64,000 nt of DNA from contig JAUCEF010000010.1 in the NCBI GenBank assembly GCA_033558025.1, positions 1,265,001 to 1,329,000 of the forward strand, in the 5' to 3' direction. Source of the DNA: Phytophthora sp. 'mugwort'. Lineage: Eukaryota > Oomycota > Peronosporomycetes > Peronosporales > Peronosporaceae. The translations under genes and the position numbers were made by a program. Shown here piece by piece: positions 10,299 to 21,605 of this stretch. Each line of letters opens with the position of its first letter. Position 1 is the stretch's first letter. The notes under the pieces are model-generated. The model ran no database searches and was not told where the DNA came from. It saw only the letters and a list, made by a program, of their open reading frames with translations.

Positions 10299-13200
10299 AT
10301 GGACACCTCCGGCGATGCGTCTCCACCAGCTTCACCGCCATCTAGCTCCGCCCTCACTGGGACCCCGGTACCCGCTCCAGTCTCAGCAGCGGCGCCTTCA
10401 TCCGGCGCATCCAACGATGCTCCTGCGCTCGCCAACGGCCTCGAGGACAGCGAGAACGATAGCGACAACGTCGACACGCGTGGCCGAAAGCGACGCCGCC
10501 TCCGCCGTGGCGACACCGCTGCCGATGACGCACCCGCATCCCCAACGCTGAGTCAGATCGCAACTGGTGATGATGCAGACGACGTGGACGACTTTGTAGT
10601 GGGCAATATGGAGCGAGAGGAGGCTCAAGGAGACGACGACTACGGGGATCAAGCCGAGGAGCTGGACGAAGAGATCGTAGACGAGCTGGACATCCAGGAG
10701 CGAGAGAGACAGTACTTTAGTGACGACGAACTGGACGACGACGTGGACGGAGAGGATCTGGGCGAGAATGCAGAGATGTAAGGGAGGATATTTTTTAGAG
10801 ATTATTAGCCCAACCAGAGACCGAGATATTAATGTTCTGTGTGTTTTGTGGTGGGATAGGGATTACCGACGGATGGAGACGTTAGATCGATATGATACGA
10901 CGATGCTGGACGTGAGGCAATACGATGATATGGATATGGACACGAGACGAGCAGTAGAAGACGAGCTGAACCGACGAGATGCACGTCAAGGACGCATTGC
11001 GCAGGTATTTCAAGAGGATCAAGAGATGGAGCTTGACGATTCTCATCGCAGGAGGTTCAGACGGCCGCAAGAAGGTGAAAATGGATACGACGGGAGCCGA
11101 GGAACGACTGATGATACCGAAGATTTCGTCAATCTGGAACACTTTGACGTGCCATTACGCGAGTGGATTGCAACGGAAAGACCAAGAGATGAGATCAAGA
11201 GACGATTCCGACACTTTCTCAATACTTTTTCCGATGGCAAAGGAAGATTGGTGTATCACGAGAAAATTGTCCAATTGGCTCAACGCAATGAACAATCACT
11301 GGAGATTGAGATTGGTGATGTGATCCACAGTATGTCGATGGTGGCGGCGTGGCTCGTAGAAGCTCCGAAGGATATGCTGGCGATTCTGGATGAAGTGGCA
11401 CAAGAAGTCGTACTCGCGTTGTTCCCGTATTACTCAACGATTCATCAGCAGATTTACGTGCGTATTTTGGATCTTCCGGGTACCGAACGTCTGCGTGACT
11501 TGCGTACAGCGCATTTGAACTTCCTCATTAAAGTTTCCGGTGTGGTGACGAGACGTACGTCTGTCTTCCCGCAGCTCCAACTCGTTAAGGTGAATTGTCC
11601 TGGATGTCATGCTGTTTTGGGACCGTTTACGCAGCAGAGTCAGCAAGAAGTTAAGCTCAATGCGTGTCCCGAGTGCCAGTTCCGCGGTCATTTCCCTGTC
11701 AATAGTGAACAAACGGTGTATCGCAATTTCCAGAAGATTACACTGCAAGAATCGCCTGGTAGTGTACCTCCTGGTCGTGTACCTCGCTCCAAAGACGTCG
11801 TGCTTATAGGAGACCTCATTGATAAGGCTCGACCTGGTGATGAGATCGCTGTTACAGGAATTTACACCAACACACCTGACCCGACACTGAATTTACGCGA
11901 TGGATTCCCCGTATTCCGTACAGTAATCGAAGCCAACCACGTGGAGCGTCGTGCCGATGTACTAGGCAGTCAACTCCTCACGGCTGAAGACAAGAAACAG
12001 ATTTTACGTCTTGCTAAACAGCCGGATATTGTGCAGCGTATTATCAACAGTATCGCGCCATCCATCTACGGTCATTACCAGGTCAAAACAGCGCTAGCTC
12101 TTGCGTTATTTGGTGGGAAACCAAAGTTTATTAAGAATTCTCGTGTACGTGGTGACTTGAACGTGCTGATGGTGGGAGATCCGGGTACAGCCAAGTCTCA
12201 ATTCCTTAAGTTTGCGAAACAAACTGCTCCACGTGCTGTATACTCAACGGGTAAAGGAGCTTCTGCTGTGGGTCTTACAGCTGGTGTATCCCGTGATCCT
12301 TTCACGAAAGAGTGGGTACTACAGGGTGGTGCATTGGTTCTGGCGGATAAAGGAGTCTGTTTAATTGATGAGTTTGACAAGATGAACGAGCAGGACCGTA
12401 CGAGTATTCACGAGGCCATGGAGCAGCAGAGTATCTCCGTGTCTAAAGCTGGGATTGTGACGTCATTGCAAGCACGTTGTTCAGTGATTGCGGCTGCGAA
12501 TCCGATCGGTGGCCGGTATAACGCTGCTCGAACGTTCGCTGAGAATGTGGAGCTTACAGATCCCATTCTACAACGTTTTGATCTGTTGTGTGTCTTGCAG
12601 GATAAAGTGGATCCTGTAGATGATGAACGTCTGGCAGACTTTGTCGTCTCAAGCCATATGCGCAGTAACCCCAAGAGAAAAAGTTCCCAAGAAGTGGGAG
12701 CGGATGAAGACGAGGAACTCAGTGCTATGACTCAATCTATGCAGGTGGGTGACGCTGATGCGAGCATGACACTGGATCAGGAACTGCTACGTAAGTACAT
12801 TCTGTACGCACGTACGTACGTGAACCCCGTGCTCGCCAGTGGACTAGACACTGGCAAGGTGGAATCTTTCTACGCTCAACTACGACGAGCGTCACAACAT
12901 ACAGGTGCAGTTCCAGTAGCTGTCCGACATCTCGAGTCGCTCTTCCGTATGGCTGAAGCACACGCTCGAATGCATTTGCGCGATACCGTTGGCGATGAAG
13001 ATCTGGCATTAGCCATCCGAGTACTGACTGAGAGTTTGTGTGATGCTCAAAAGTTCACCTTTAAGCGTCAGTGGCGTCGTCTCTTCCGGCCGTACCTGAC
13101 GTACCGTCAGGACAACAATGTGCTGTTGTTACACGTGGTACACGAACTATTCAAGTCAGCGCACGCATACCAACAGCTTCGTCTTCAAACGAACGCACAG

Positions 13201-13374
13201 AGTGGCCATCGTAGTCACAAAGACACAACTCTTACGGTTTTACGCGATGATTTACTCTCCAAGGCCAAATCCGTCGGGATTTACGACCTCAGCGAGTTCT
13301 ACGAGTCGACAGCGTTCACCAAGGCAGGATTCCGCATTGACGAGGCTACTAACTCGATCATCAAAGACATTTAA
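10299..13374 (+). CDS. MCM2: DNA replication licensing factor MCM2
   Basis: MCM2 is a subunit of the hexameric MCM2-7 replicative helicase in the nucleus. Two exons, 10299-10777 and 10860-13374, are joined by an 82-bp GT-AG intron. The phase is exact and the junction reads ENAEM-DYRRMETLDRYD, matching the MCM2 family. The product is 997 residues; animal and yeast MCM2 are near 870-900, and the extra length lies in the acidic Ser/Pro-rich N-terminal tail (about residues 1-165). A zinc finger uses C406, C409, C429 and C432. Walker A is GDPGTAKS (599-606), Walker B is LIDEFDKM (D663, E664), and the arginine finger lies in LQRFD (R732). The first ATG after the initiator was chosen; an upstream TTG in frame is ignored. 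It ends 67 bp from the convergent KIF-binding protein gene. Confidence 0.96.
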
Positions 13375-13441
13375 CCAAAATGTTCTTGTACAGACACAAG
13401 TGAGCTAGAAACACCCAGCAGAAATGCTATAAACCTTAAGT

Positions 13442-15541
13442 TTACAGAGCTTTGCCGTTGTATACGAGCTGGTTGATCTTCTCCGGCAGCAATTCGGTCA
13501 TCTCGCTGGAGATCGTCAGCTCCGTCTGGAAGCTACGACGAAGCTCGAGTCCCTGTGCTCCCTGGTACTTGTGTTCGTACTTCTGAACAAGTTCAGTCAC
13601 GGCCTCATGGTAAGCGAGACTCTGACGCCAATACCCTACCGTCTTCGCGATATCTAACGGGAATGAGATCTTCCCACAGGCATGAGCAAGACCAAAGTAT
13701 CCCAGCAGCATCGTACGGAATTCTTTCGGAGATAAAGCGTCACCAGGAGGCAGTGGCACTCTCTTCCCACCTCGTAACACGCTGACTCGTATCGGATCTT
13801 CTTTCTTAGAGCCTGGAGACTCCGATGAAGGGTAATAAAGCAGCAAAAAGTGCTGGTAGCACTGAACTGCCTTGATCTGGTACGTCATGGCCTTGTCGTG
13901 TGTTTCTTTGCTTTGCTTGAGGTCGAAAATGTCGGCGTTAATCTCTGCACATTCATAGTAAAGTTCTTGAAGCAGGTCACTAAACGCACGTTCATTGAGC
14001 GTATCACCTAGCAAAGGTGTCAACAGCGCCAGTCTTCGTCTCTGCATGGCCACACGTCGTCCTCGAGCTTCTTCGAATGGCAATAATCGACGATACAAAG
14101 CACTTTCGCGCTGTAGAAGTCGCACATGTTGCGTGACAAAGCCATCCAATACAAACACATCGCGAGCTTTAGTACACGCTCGAAGACCCATTTTAAACAC
14201 GTCTCGAGCTTGATCAAACGTCTCGACACTTGACGACGGTACAAACTCCATCTCGAACTTTTCTAGCGTTGTCTGCTGGCTTTGATTCAGTCTGGTTAGC
14301 GTCGTCTCCATACTACTGGGACGAGGTAAGATAGGATCAATATCGTCTATGACAACTCCTTCTTTCCTCATCCCAGCAAGACGAAGCGTTGTGACGTGTA
14401 GTCGACTCCAAGTCAAGTAAATCTCAGCCATCAACAGTTTTTTGTCTTCTTCCTCCGTTCCATAATGTAGCAGCATATACTCGCTCGCTTTAAGGCACGT
14501 AGCAGCATCTCTAGGATTATCTGTATCCAAGTAAAACTCGACTAGTTTTAATGCGTTGCGTACCCACTCGAGCGCGTCAGGAAACTCGGAAGTATCTCCC
14601 ATTTCAGTATCATTGACACACTGTAACAGCTGCAGCTCGAGCGTAGAGAGACAAAACTTGGCAGATTCTTCAGCCAGACCCAGATTTCCATACACTTGAG
14701 CCAAGTAAAAGTGTGCGTGTGTCTGCGATGCAGCCAGTGTGTCGTCCTGCTTGTCCTTGTACTTCTCACACAGGTTTTGGCTCGCTGATAGATAGCACAG
14801 CGCTCTCAGTAGCCTCGATCGGGTCGACCAGAGCACGCCCAACTGGTTCAGAAGCTCCACCACGTACACTGCGAGCTCGTCGTGTTCGTTCTTGACTTCC
14901 ACCTGTGGCATCTCCTTCAGCAGCTTCGACACGTCGTGATGCTCCAGTTGACTCGAAGACCCATCGTCCGATGTGATTTCTGTCGTGAATTTGACCAGCT
15001 CCGGGAAGAAGAAGCTGCCGGCCTCTTCCAGCGCTGGCTGGGCGTCTAAAACACACGCAAAAGGCAAGAAATAAGGTTAAAAACTACTCTGTCGAGCTCA
15101 AGATGGTGCTAACAAGAGGTGTAAACGCTGCGTACTGTGTGGTTCCTCTACTGCCAGGAACGTGGCGCCTAGTTTGGCGGCTGCAATGGCGTTTTCCTGT
15201 AGGAATTAGGGGCGTAAAGCTGGATTTAGTGTATATTGACTCGGGCTGGAGATTTTAGAGCCCCTTACGCACCGCAGGAGGAAGCGTCGTGGTCCGGAAC
15301 TTCTGCAGGATCTCGATCACGCGGTATTGGGACGCGTAGGGCGTCGTCTCGGGGCATTCTTCCTGTTGATAGAGGAGAATGGACGATACGGTTTAGAAGT
15401 CACTTATTAGTGTAAGAAGGAGGAAAATCGAAGTGAAAATGGCATGAGACGATAGAGGAGGTGCAGACGCTTCGAACGCACCAGTGCGATGGCGTCGAGG
15501 CGCTGCAGGAGCGCGTGGAAGTCCTCGGGAAGGTCGCTCAT
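13442..15541 (-). CDS. KIFBP: KIF-binding protein (KBP/KIFBP)
   Basis: KBP is a TPR-type adaptor that binds kinesin motor domains and regulates microtubule transport. Four exons on the minus strand fit together in phase: 15541-15482 (MSDLPEDFHALLQRLDAIAL), 15362-15273, 15196-15136 and 15045-13442. Junctions have GT donors and AG acceptors and join as IAL-EECPETTPY, LPPA-ENAIAAAKLG and EEPH-NAQPALEE. The product is 604 residues, close to the 621 of human KBP. Family signs are the helical repeats, THAHFYLAQVYGNLGLAEES and FCLSTLELQL near residues 180-210, and the KIF1-binding C-terminal half. The first three exons are short and would be missed by a single-ORF model, which would wrongly start inside intron 3. 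Confidence 0.85.
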
Positions 15542-15720
15542 GGTCACAATAATGCCTTGGGGATCCTTGATAATAAAACCAGACAGTCACCTCCGTGCTT
15601 CTAAATAATTACAAGCTGTTGTAAACAAAACACCAGCAAGTACGTTAGTTTAGTATTATTCCAAAACTGGCCCATCGGAATTGAAATATTACTTCAGCGT
15701 AACCGGTAACTGCTACTGGT

Positions 15721-16350
15721 CTACGGTGTATGCATCCAGGATGGCAGGTTACTGTCCTGAGCAGTAGGAGACACTTGACGCACTACTGGAGCCGGTGCTT
15801 GGACTGCAGCTTGAGCCACGGGCTGCACAACCGCTTGGAACGTCGCCATCTCCTTTGGCAGCGTCGTGCTGACGACAGGGAGTGGAGTTGATACAGGCAG
15901 TCGAATCCCTTGAACAGAGTCTTTACTACGACGTGGCGCGCTATTGTTCCCAAAGACGAAGATGGCGAGCGTCTGTAGCACGGCCATAACCAGCAGCGCC
16001 ACCCCTTCCACGATGAGAATAACATTGTCGCTGCAGTCGCACTGCTCGTCGCGGGTCTTGCCCAGTAACGCCGTCATGATGCCACTCACAGCAAAGAGAC
16101 AAGCGCGACCGAGACGGTACCGCATAAAGCCGAAGAAGAAGAAGAAAAGCTCCCACTTGCACTCACCAAACGTGAGCAGCAGCCCGAAGCAGACGCCTAA
16201 GAAGCACAGACAACCGAATTCCGCTTGGCTGTCGACCGAGTAGACGGACAATTTCAACGTATTAAACCCGATACAAGCCACAATGAAGAGCATCAGACCC
16301 GTGATCGCGCTCGCCAAGCGCAAGAATCCTTTCGGAGAGAGCAACGCCAT
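15721..16350 (-). CDS. TVP15/COPI-associated-type membrane protein
   Basis: A single exon encodes 209 residues. Four hydrophobic segments lie at about residues 9-31, 43-60, 64-95 and 107-131. The motif FFFFFGFMRYRLGRACLFAV (about 69-88) resembles the conserved FxGFxRYxxGRxxFY core of TVP15-like Golgi proteins (COPI-associated family). A Pro/Val/Gln-rich cytosolic tail of about 70 residues follows. I infer a Golgi or endosomal membrane role. The start was chosen as the first ATG of the frame, directly before the first membrane segment. It is divergent from the serine peptidase gene, with 245 bp between the two starts. The family call rests on one motif and the topology, so an unrelated four-pass protein is possible. 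Confidence 0.6.
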   Translation of the reverse strand: MALLSPKGFLRLASAITGLMLFIVACIGFNTLKLSVYSVDSQAEFGCLCFLGVCFGLLLTFGECKWELFFFFFGFMRYRLGRACLFAVSGIMTALLGKTRDEQCDCSDNVILIVEGVALLVMAVLQTLAIFVFGNNSAPRRSKDSVQGIRLPVSTPLPVVSTTLPKEMATFQAVVQPVAQAAVQAPAPVVRQVSPTAQDSNLPSWMHTP

Positions 16351-16545
16351 GAAGAGAAGATGACAAGATAAAGAGAAAGTAGGTCGTCTTTTACTCGTTT
16401 TGTGGCTACGAGTCGTTTCTTTTTTTCAAGAAACGTTCTAGATCGTATTTTGTGGTAGGAAAGACGAAGATAAATTTCATCGAGTTTTTCTGACTATATT
16501 TGGATTTAAGTATTCTATTTTTTCTCGTCCCCCATAACGTAACTT

Positions 16546-16560
16546 TTCACTTCCCAATTA
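16546..16560 (+). promoter_or_regulatory. oomycete initiator-like element of the S33 peptidase gene
   Basis: TTCACTTCCCAATTA matches the oomycete initiator pattern YTCATTYYNCAWTTT at all but two positions and ends 35 bp before the ATG. It lies in the 245-bp divergent region shared with the TVP15-like gene. Confidence 0.5.
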
Positions 16561-16595
16561 ACTACCGTCCGATCAAGTTTCTTTCTCCTATTGAC

Positions 16596-18326
16596 ATGAA
16601 GTTTTCTCAACTCTTTACGCTAATGACAACTTTGTCTCAAGTTTTCAATGTATTTGGCCACTTCACGACTCAATTAAACGGCTGGTACCCATGTTCCGAC
16701 GTGACTTTTTCAGATGAAACTTCTCAAGATTTGACAGCGGAATGTGCCGTATACACGGCACCATTGTGTTATCCAGGGATCTGTGACGCTTCTAAAGCAC
16801 GTGAAGTGACTGTCGATATATTTGTCAAGAGAATCAGCGCGTTAAACTCGGAGACTGCTAGGAATGTTTGGGTCTTACAAGGAGGTCCTGGAGACTCGTC
16901 TACAGCGATGGAGTCATTGATGATTGATCTGTATCAACGACTAAAAGGTGCAGTAAATGTGTATACAATGGACCATCGAGGCACTGGACGTAGTACGGCG
17001 TTGGACTGTGTAGCAGCTCAGGCCTTGACAACTGGTTCACCTTATGGCTCGAATCTTGATCCATTAGAAGTTCCAGACTGTGCTGAAGATCTGCACTTTA
17101 AGTACGGAGATCTCGCGTCTTTCTCCACGACAAGCGCTGCTACAGATATAGCGACATTTATTGCGACGTATACGAATAAAGCACACACAATTGTGTACGG
17201 TGTGAGCTATGGGACGGCATTACTGGAGCGTCTGATACATCTCAACCCTCCGACAGTGACGGGGTATGTCTTGGATGGCATTGCGACGTCATCTGGAGCT
17301 TCTGTGGACCAATTTGAGTATTTTTCTACCTGGAACATCGATTTCGGAGAGGTTGGCGACCGGTTCTTGGCACTTTGTAAGCGAAATGACGAGTGCGTCG
17401 CTCGATTTAAGCGTAAAGGACTGCAAAAAACGCTTCAGAGTCTGCTCACAAAGTTTGACAAAGCCCCCAATTCGACGTGTGCTTCGCTACTGCTCGACGT
17501 GACGAGTGACTTGACGAACGAATCGCCTTCGCTCATTCTACGCAGTGTATTGAGTTCATTGCTGGGGCATTCAACACTCCGGAAGCTCATTCCTCCTGTC
17601 GTGCATCGTTTGAACCGCTGTTCACTTGAAGACATGAAAGTTTTAACACATTTCGTCGCAATTCTCAATGAAGATACCGCCTACACGAGCCAAGAGGACG
17701 CATTTTTCTCGCCGTTGCTGTATTACCTCATTACTTTCTCTGAAATGTGGGAAAACCCATCACCTTCCATTGAAATTATGCGAAAGCGGTTTACTAACGC
17801 AAAAATCTCGGATCCTGAAGTGTTCATGAATACGCCACTGTATTGTGCCTTCTCGAAAGAAAACTCGACAGTATGCAACGCACTCAACGTGAACAAGTAC
17901 CCGAACGATGGTATTATCTATCCACACGATCAATACTGGAACAAGAGTGCTCGAATCCCTACACAAGCCAGTGTTCTCCTTCTAAATGGGAAACTGGACC
18001 CCATGACACCATACAAATACGCAGAATACCTGCTAGACGCGTTGGATGGCGACAATAAGGAGCTCATCACGTTCGAATATGCTGTTCATGATATTATTTC
18101 GTCGACACCTTTGGACGAAGATGGCGAAAAGAGCGACACGTGTGGATTGAATCTACTGGTGTCGTATGTGGAGAACAATGGAGACCTTAAGCTCCTGGAC
18201 AAGTCGTGTGTGGAGAAACAAGGCGAGTTTAAGCTCACAGCACCCACTGAGATCGTCTACGAATACTTGAGCACAAAGGACGCTTACAATGGGATCTACA
18301 ACTCCAGTTTGAGTTCCAGCCTTTAG
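16596..18326 (+). CDS. secreted S33-family serine peptidase (tripeptidyl aminopeptidase-like)
   Basis: A single exon encodes 576 residues of an alpha/beta-hydrolase peptidase. A signal peptide is visible at residues 1-22 (MKFSQLFTLMTTLSQVFNVF). The oxyanion-hole motif VLQGGPGDSS lies near residue 95 and DHRGTGRST near 127. The nucleophile elbow is GVSYGT with Ser204. Asp468 is in LNGKLDPMTP and His498 is in YAVHDII, which completes the triad. The C-terminal part is the TAP-like domain typical of this branch. The protein would cleave short peptides or prolyl peptides outside the cell; the exact substrate is not readable. The frame is open further upstream, but the ATG at 16596 was chosen because it starts the signal peptide and follows the initiator-like site. 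Confidence 0.88.
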   Translation: MKFSQLFTLMTTLSQVFNVFGHFTTQLNGWYPCSDVTFSDETSQDLTAECAVYTAPLCYPGICDASKAREVTVDIFVKRISALNSETARNVWVLQGGPGDSSTAMESLMIDLYQRLKGAVNVYTMDHRGTGRSTALDCVAAQALTTGSPYGSNLDPLEVPDCAEDLHFKYGDLASFSTTSAATDIATFIATYTNKAHTIVYGVSYGTALLERLIHLNPPTVTGYVLDGIATSSGASVDQFEYFSTWNIDFGEVGDRFLALCKRNDECVARFKRKGLQKTLQSLLTKFDKAPNSTCASLLLDVTSDLTNESPSLILRSVLSSLLGHSTLRKLIPPVVHRLNRCSLEDMKVLTHFVAILNEDTAYTSQEDAFFSPLLYYLITFSEMWENPSPSIEIMRKRFTNAKISDPEVFMNTPLYCAFSKENSTVCNALNVNKYPNDGIIYPHDQYWNKSARIPTQASVLLLNGKLDPMTPYKYAEYLLDALDGDNKELITFEYAVHDIISSTPLDEDGEKSDTCGLNLLVSYVENNGDLKLLDKSCVEKQGEFKLTAPTEIVYEYLSTKDAYNGIYNSSLSSSL

Positions 18327-20024
18327 TTTTTAAGCGAAGTCAGTGAGGGATAACTACAGTAGCATTTTTTACTTGGAAGTATATTTCGTTTTTTTTTTCA
18401 AAGTGAATGAATTTTCCTATATGTTACGCCTCCTTCTTCCACGAATGCACCCGACAGAATGTCAACAAGGTGTCATTGGAAGTTCGCGTCGGTAAGTTTA
18501 ACGAAACTAGCATATCGGTGGAATGGCTACATGTAGATATTAGTTTCGTCATTCCCTTGGAAGGTTAACAATCTCGAAGAACTGGAACTACTGCAAATTC
18601 TAAACTGTTGCTACACACAGTATCATCACCCAGTCAAGGGGGAATAATGGTTCTGTTGCTCTTCGTGATGTTAATCACAACGCGATATTATGAACACGTT
18701 CTCAGAAGCTTTACGCGCTCGACAGATCGACTTGCAATGGTATTTTCCTGAATTGATCACCGCGTGACGAAGTTTTAGACGCAGAACAAGCAACGACTAC
18801 ATCCATTGATGCGTGTCCATCACATACTCATAATGAGCTTCTTGGACAGTTGATTGTGGCATCCCAACCATCATGAATAGCTCCTCCCTTTTCATCTCAC
18901 GATGTGAATGAGCCGAAACAAAATCTCGACTATTTTTTCCTTTTTTCTCTTAAGTTTTTCTTGGCAATTGGCTTCATCAGATAGACCCAAACCTCTGAGG
19001 TTCTTCTGCAACAGATTTGGTTAGCCTGCTGTACCCGGGAATAGTCTTCCTCTCCCTCTTCATCTGTCAAAACTGCGAGTACAGTTTCTAAGGGGCAGTA
19101 TACGATAGTCACTCCTGAATTCTTGTTTATCCGCTAACAGTATCGTTAAAATTTATTCGGATTGGTATTTTCGAGACTCACGAGTGGATCACACAATGAC
19201 CACAAGAAGGATATATATATAGCCGTCGGATAGAGTCGATCAGTCAGGTCATCGAGCTTACTCCCGCAAGTTTGAAAATTAAAACATGATGTCGTACAAC
19301 ATGGAAGGAAAGCTAGAGCCTCATGGCCTGCAGGAAAAAGAAAAATACTCGTCGGTCGTGTTCACACGAACCATATTAATTCAGGATGGTCTAACAATGT
19401 CAAAAGCGGCGTGTGCGTGTTCTCCTGCTCCAGTTATTAACAATTCCAGCCGTCCGTACTGCAACTTGCGAAAAAAAAAATCTTGAAGCTGAAGGCCATC
19501 GAAGCAGGCCAATCAACACCAGCAATCCCCGAACAATGTCACTTTTTTTACAGTCGTACTTCAGAGTAATCGAGAAAAACTCACCGACCGGTGGGTGTAA
19601 GTTCTTGAGCAACCAATGTTTTACTTAACTTTGTTATTTCCAGGGTGAGGATACCCGTAAGGAGCTAAGCTATCTTGCATACTAGGCACATAGTGTGCGC
19701 TACCCAAGCCATATTAACAAAATTGAGGTTCGTAAAAATATACTTCGAAGTAGTTTCTAAACGTTGGTATTCTTCTTGTTTCACGTATCGACATAGAGAA
19801 TCCGTTGCATTCGTATATCGATAATGCGCAGCAAGAGGAAGATAATGGTGCTAGGCCCACTTATTCCCTCTGTAGTACTATAGCCATCTAATGTGATCTT
19901 TAAACAAAACCGATCAGGCAAATCCCTGTCGAATCCTTTGTGAATAAACAAGCAGATCGAAAAGCCCTCGAGAACCTCAACATAGTTATGTATTCAGTGT
20001 CATGCCTAACAACAGCAGCTTTCG
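18327..20024. other. 1.7 kb intergenic, no convincing gene
   Basis: This lies between the S33 peptidase and glutathione peroxidase genes, which converge. A 66-codon ORF at 19286-19486 starts MMSYNMEGKLEP, about 75 bp after an AT-rich TATA-like stretch (19209-19220), but it has no recognisable domain and ends in a run of lysines from an A-tract. I do not call it a gene. Confidence 0.5.
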
Positions 20025-20822
20025 CTACTCGTTCCGTCGGTTCCTGTCTTCCTCATCATCATCTTCATCATCTTCATCGTCACTATCCTCGTCGTTTTCT
20101 CCCTCGTTATCTTCCTCTTCATTATCTTCCTCGCTGTCACTGTCCTCTTCATCGTCATACTCGTCGTCCTCCAGCAGCTCCTGACCATCTTCCAGACCTC
20201 GCGGGAGGTCCTCTAGCACCTCTTCAATTTCCACAACCACCTCCTTGACCAGCGGTTCCGTGTCGTTCGGAAACACAGCCCTCATCTCTCCTCTGTGGTC
20301 TACCAGGAACTTGTCAAAATTCCACGTAGGGGCCACCGACGTACTGTATTTGTCTGCGATCCTCTTAAAGAACGGATGAGCTTCATTCCCCGTCACTGGC
20401 GTCTTATGTGCAATGGGGAATGAGACGCCAAGCTCCGTGTATCGTGCCAGAATCTCGTCCGAGTTTCCCGGTTCTCCACCGGCGAAGTCGTTCGAGGGCA
20501 CAGCGATCACTACGAGGCCCCGTTCACTAAACGTTTCGTGCAGTGCCTGCAACTGCTTTAATTGGCTCGCGTGGGTGCATTTGGACGCCGTGTTGACCAC
20601 CAACGCGGCCTTGAAGCGGAAGTCCCGCGGTGTCAATTGACCGTCCGACGGCTGGATGGTCGCGAATCGAAGAACGCTCAAGAAACCGCGAGTTTTGAGC
20701 GTGGACGAGAACAAACGGGTCTGGGGTGTTTGCTGGACGGTGACAAGGCTCAGGAGACGAGTGGTGAGCAGCGGTGAGCGCTGCAGGCGAAGCACGCGAC
20801 GCCGCAGCGGTGATGCAGCCAT
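20025..20822 (-). CDS. glutathione peroxidase-like protein with acidic C-terminal tail
   Basis: A thioredoxin-fold peroxidase of 265 residues that reduces hydroperoxides with thiol donors. The peroxidatic Cys82 sits in VVNTASKCTHASQ, followed by VPSNDFAGGEPG (109-120), where Asp112 replaces the usual Gln of the catalytic tetrad. Trp167 and Asn168 are in WNFDKFLVD. The first 45 residues are rich in Arg, Leu, Ser and Thr with almost no acidic residues, which fits a mitochondrial targeting sequence. Residues 211-265 form an almost purely Asp/Glu tail encoded by a TCATCN-type low-complexity tract (20040-20170), unusual for the family, whose members usually end soon after the core. The ATG at 20822 was chosen over an in-frame GTG two codons upstream. 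Confidence 0.85.
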   Translation of the reverse strand: MAASPLRRRVLRLQRSPLLTTRLLSLVTVQQTPQTRLFSSTLKTRGFLSVLRFATIQPSDGQLTPRDFRFKAALVVNTASKCTHASQLKQLQALHETFSERGLVVIAVPSNDFAGGEPGNSDEILARYTELGVSFPIAHKTPVTGNEAHPFFKRIADKYSTSVAPTWNFDKFLVDHRGEMRAVFPNDTEPLVKEVVVEIEEVLEDLPRGLEDGQELLEDDEYDDEEDSDSEEDNEEEDNEGENDEDSDDEDDEDDDEEDRNRRNE

Positions 20823-21605
20823 GACCACAGGATGGAAATCGTGATATGATCATTGGTACAGCGATGATGTGGAACACATAATTTGAGTGCTGTTAGTCGG
20901 TCAGTGATGTGAATATTTATTTTTCTACTACGGTAGATAGCGATTTTAGTGTGAATTTATTTCTTAGGGCCGTACAGGAATTTGAGGGTAAGCTCCTTGC
21001 CACCTCGAGTGTTGAATTAGCTCTACGAGATGTCGAAGATACAAGAACAAGGTGGTGTGAACCCCCGAACCGAAAAAAAGAGTTCGTGCATATTGCAGAC
21101 TGTTGAAGATGACGGATGTGAAGGAAGTACAGGGGTACTGAAGCCTTGGACAGGTGACCACGATGAGCCTGTTATACAACAGGTCACCATATTTGCGCTA
21201 TGTCCACGCACTTAAGAAGCAGTTATCGGACACACGAGAGTGCGTTCGAGACAACCACAACCTTGGCAATAGCGACGATAATGACGGAATCTCTTATCTT
21301 CATTAAAATCTTCAGTTAGCAAGCCCTGCAGAAACAATTTGTCATACGAACTAGAATTCAATTCGGATTCGGAGCATAGCAATATTTTTGTTTGAAAAAA
21401 TAGTACGAAAATGGGACATCGCTCAGATATAAACAAAACGCACATTTTGTTCCTGTATTATAGATTGGAGGTCAGATTCTCGATCGTACTGATTGGACTA
21501 AAGGATATTAAAAAATACGACACAGAACTCCGAAACTACTTCTTCGATCCCTTAAATAGTTTAAATTCCTGATAGTAATTGTCGAGTCGAAACGACGCTA
21601 AGCGA
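20823..21605. other. divergent intergenic between peroxidase and LRR genes
   Basis: This is 783 bp with both flanking genes reading away from it. A 61-codon ORF (21030-21215) has no recognisable domain. No motif stands out. Confidence 0.5.

Noticed and set aside
19286..19486. Small gene following a TATA-like tract
   Set aside because: No domain, no signal peptide, and a C-terminus made by an A-tract; not enough support.
20002..20184. ORF of almost pure serine on the plus strand
   Set aside because: It is the reverse of the Asp/Glu tail of the peroxidase; the codon repeat opens several frames.
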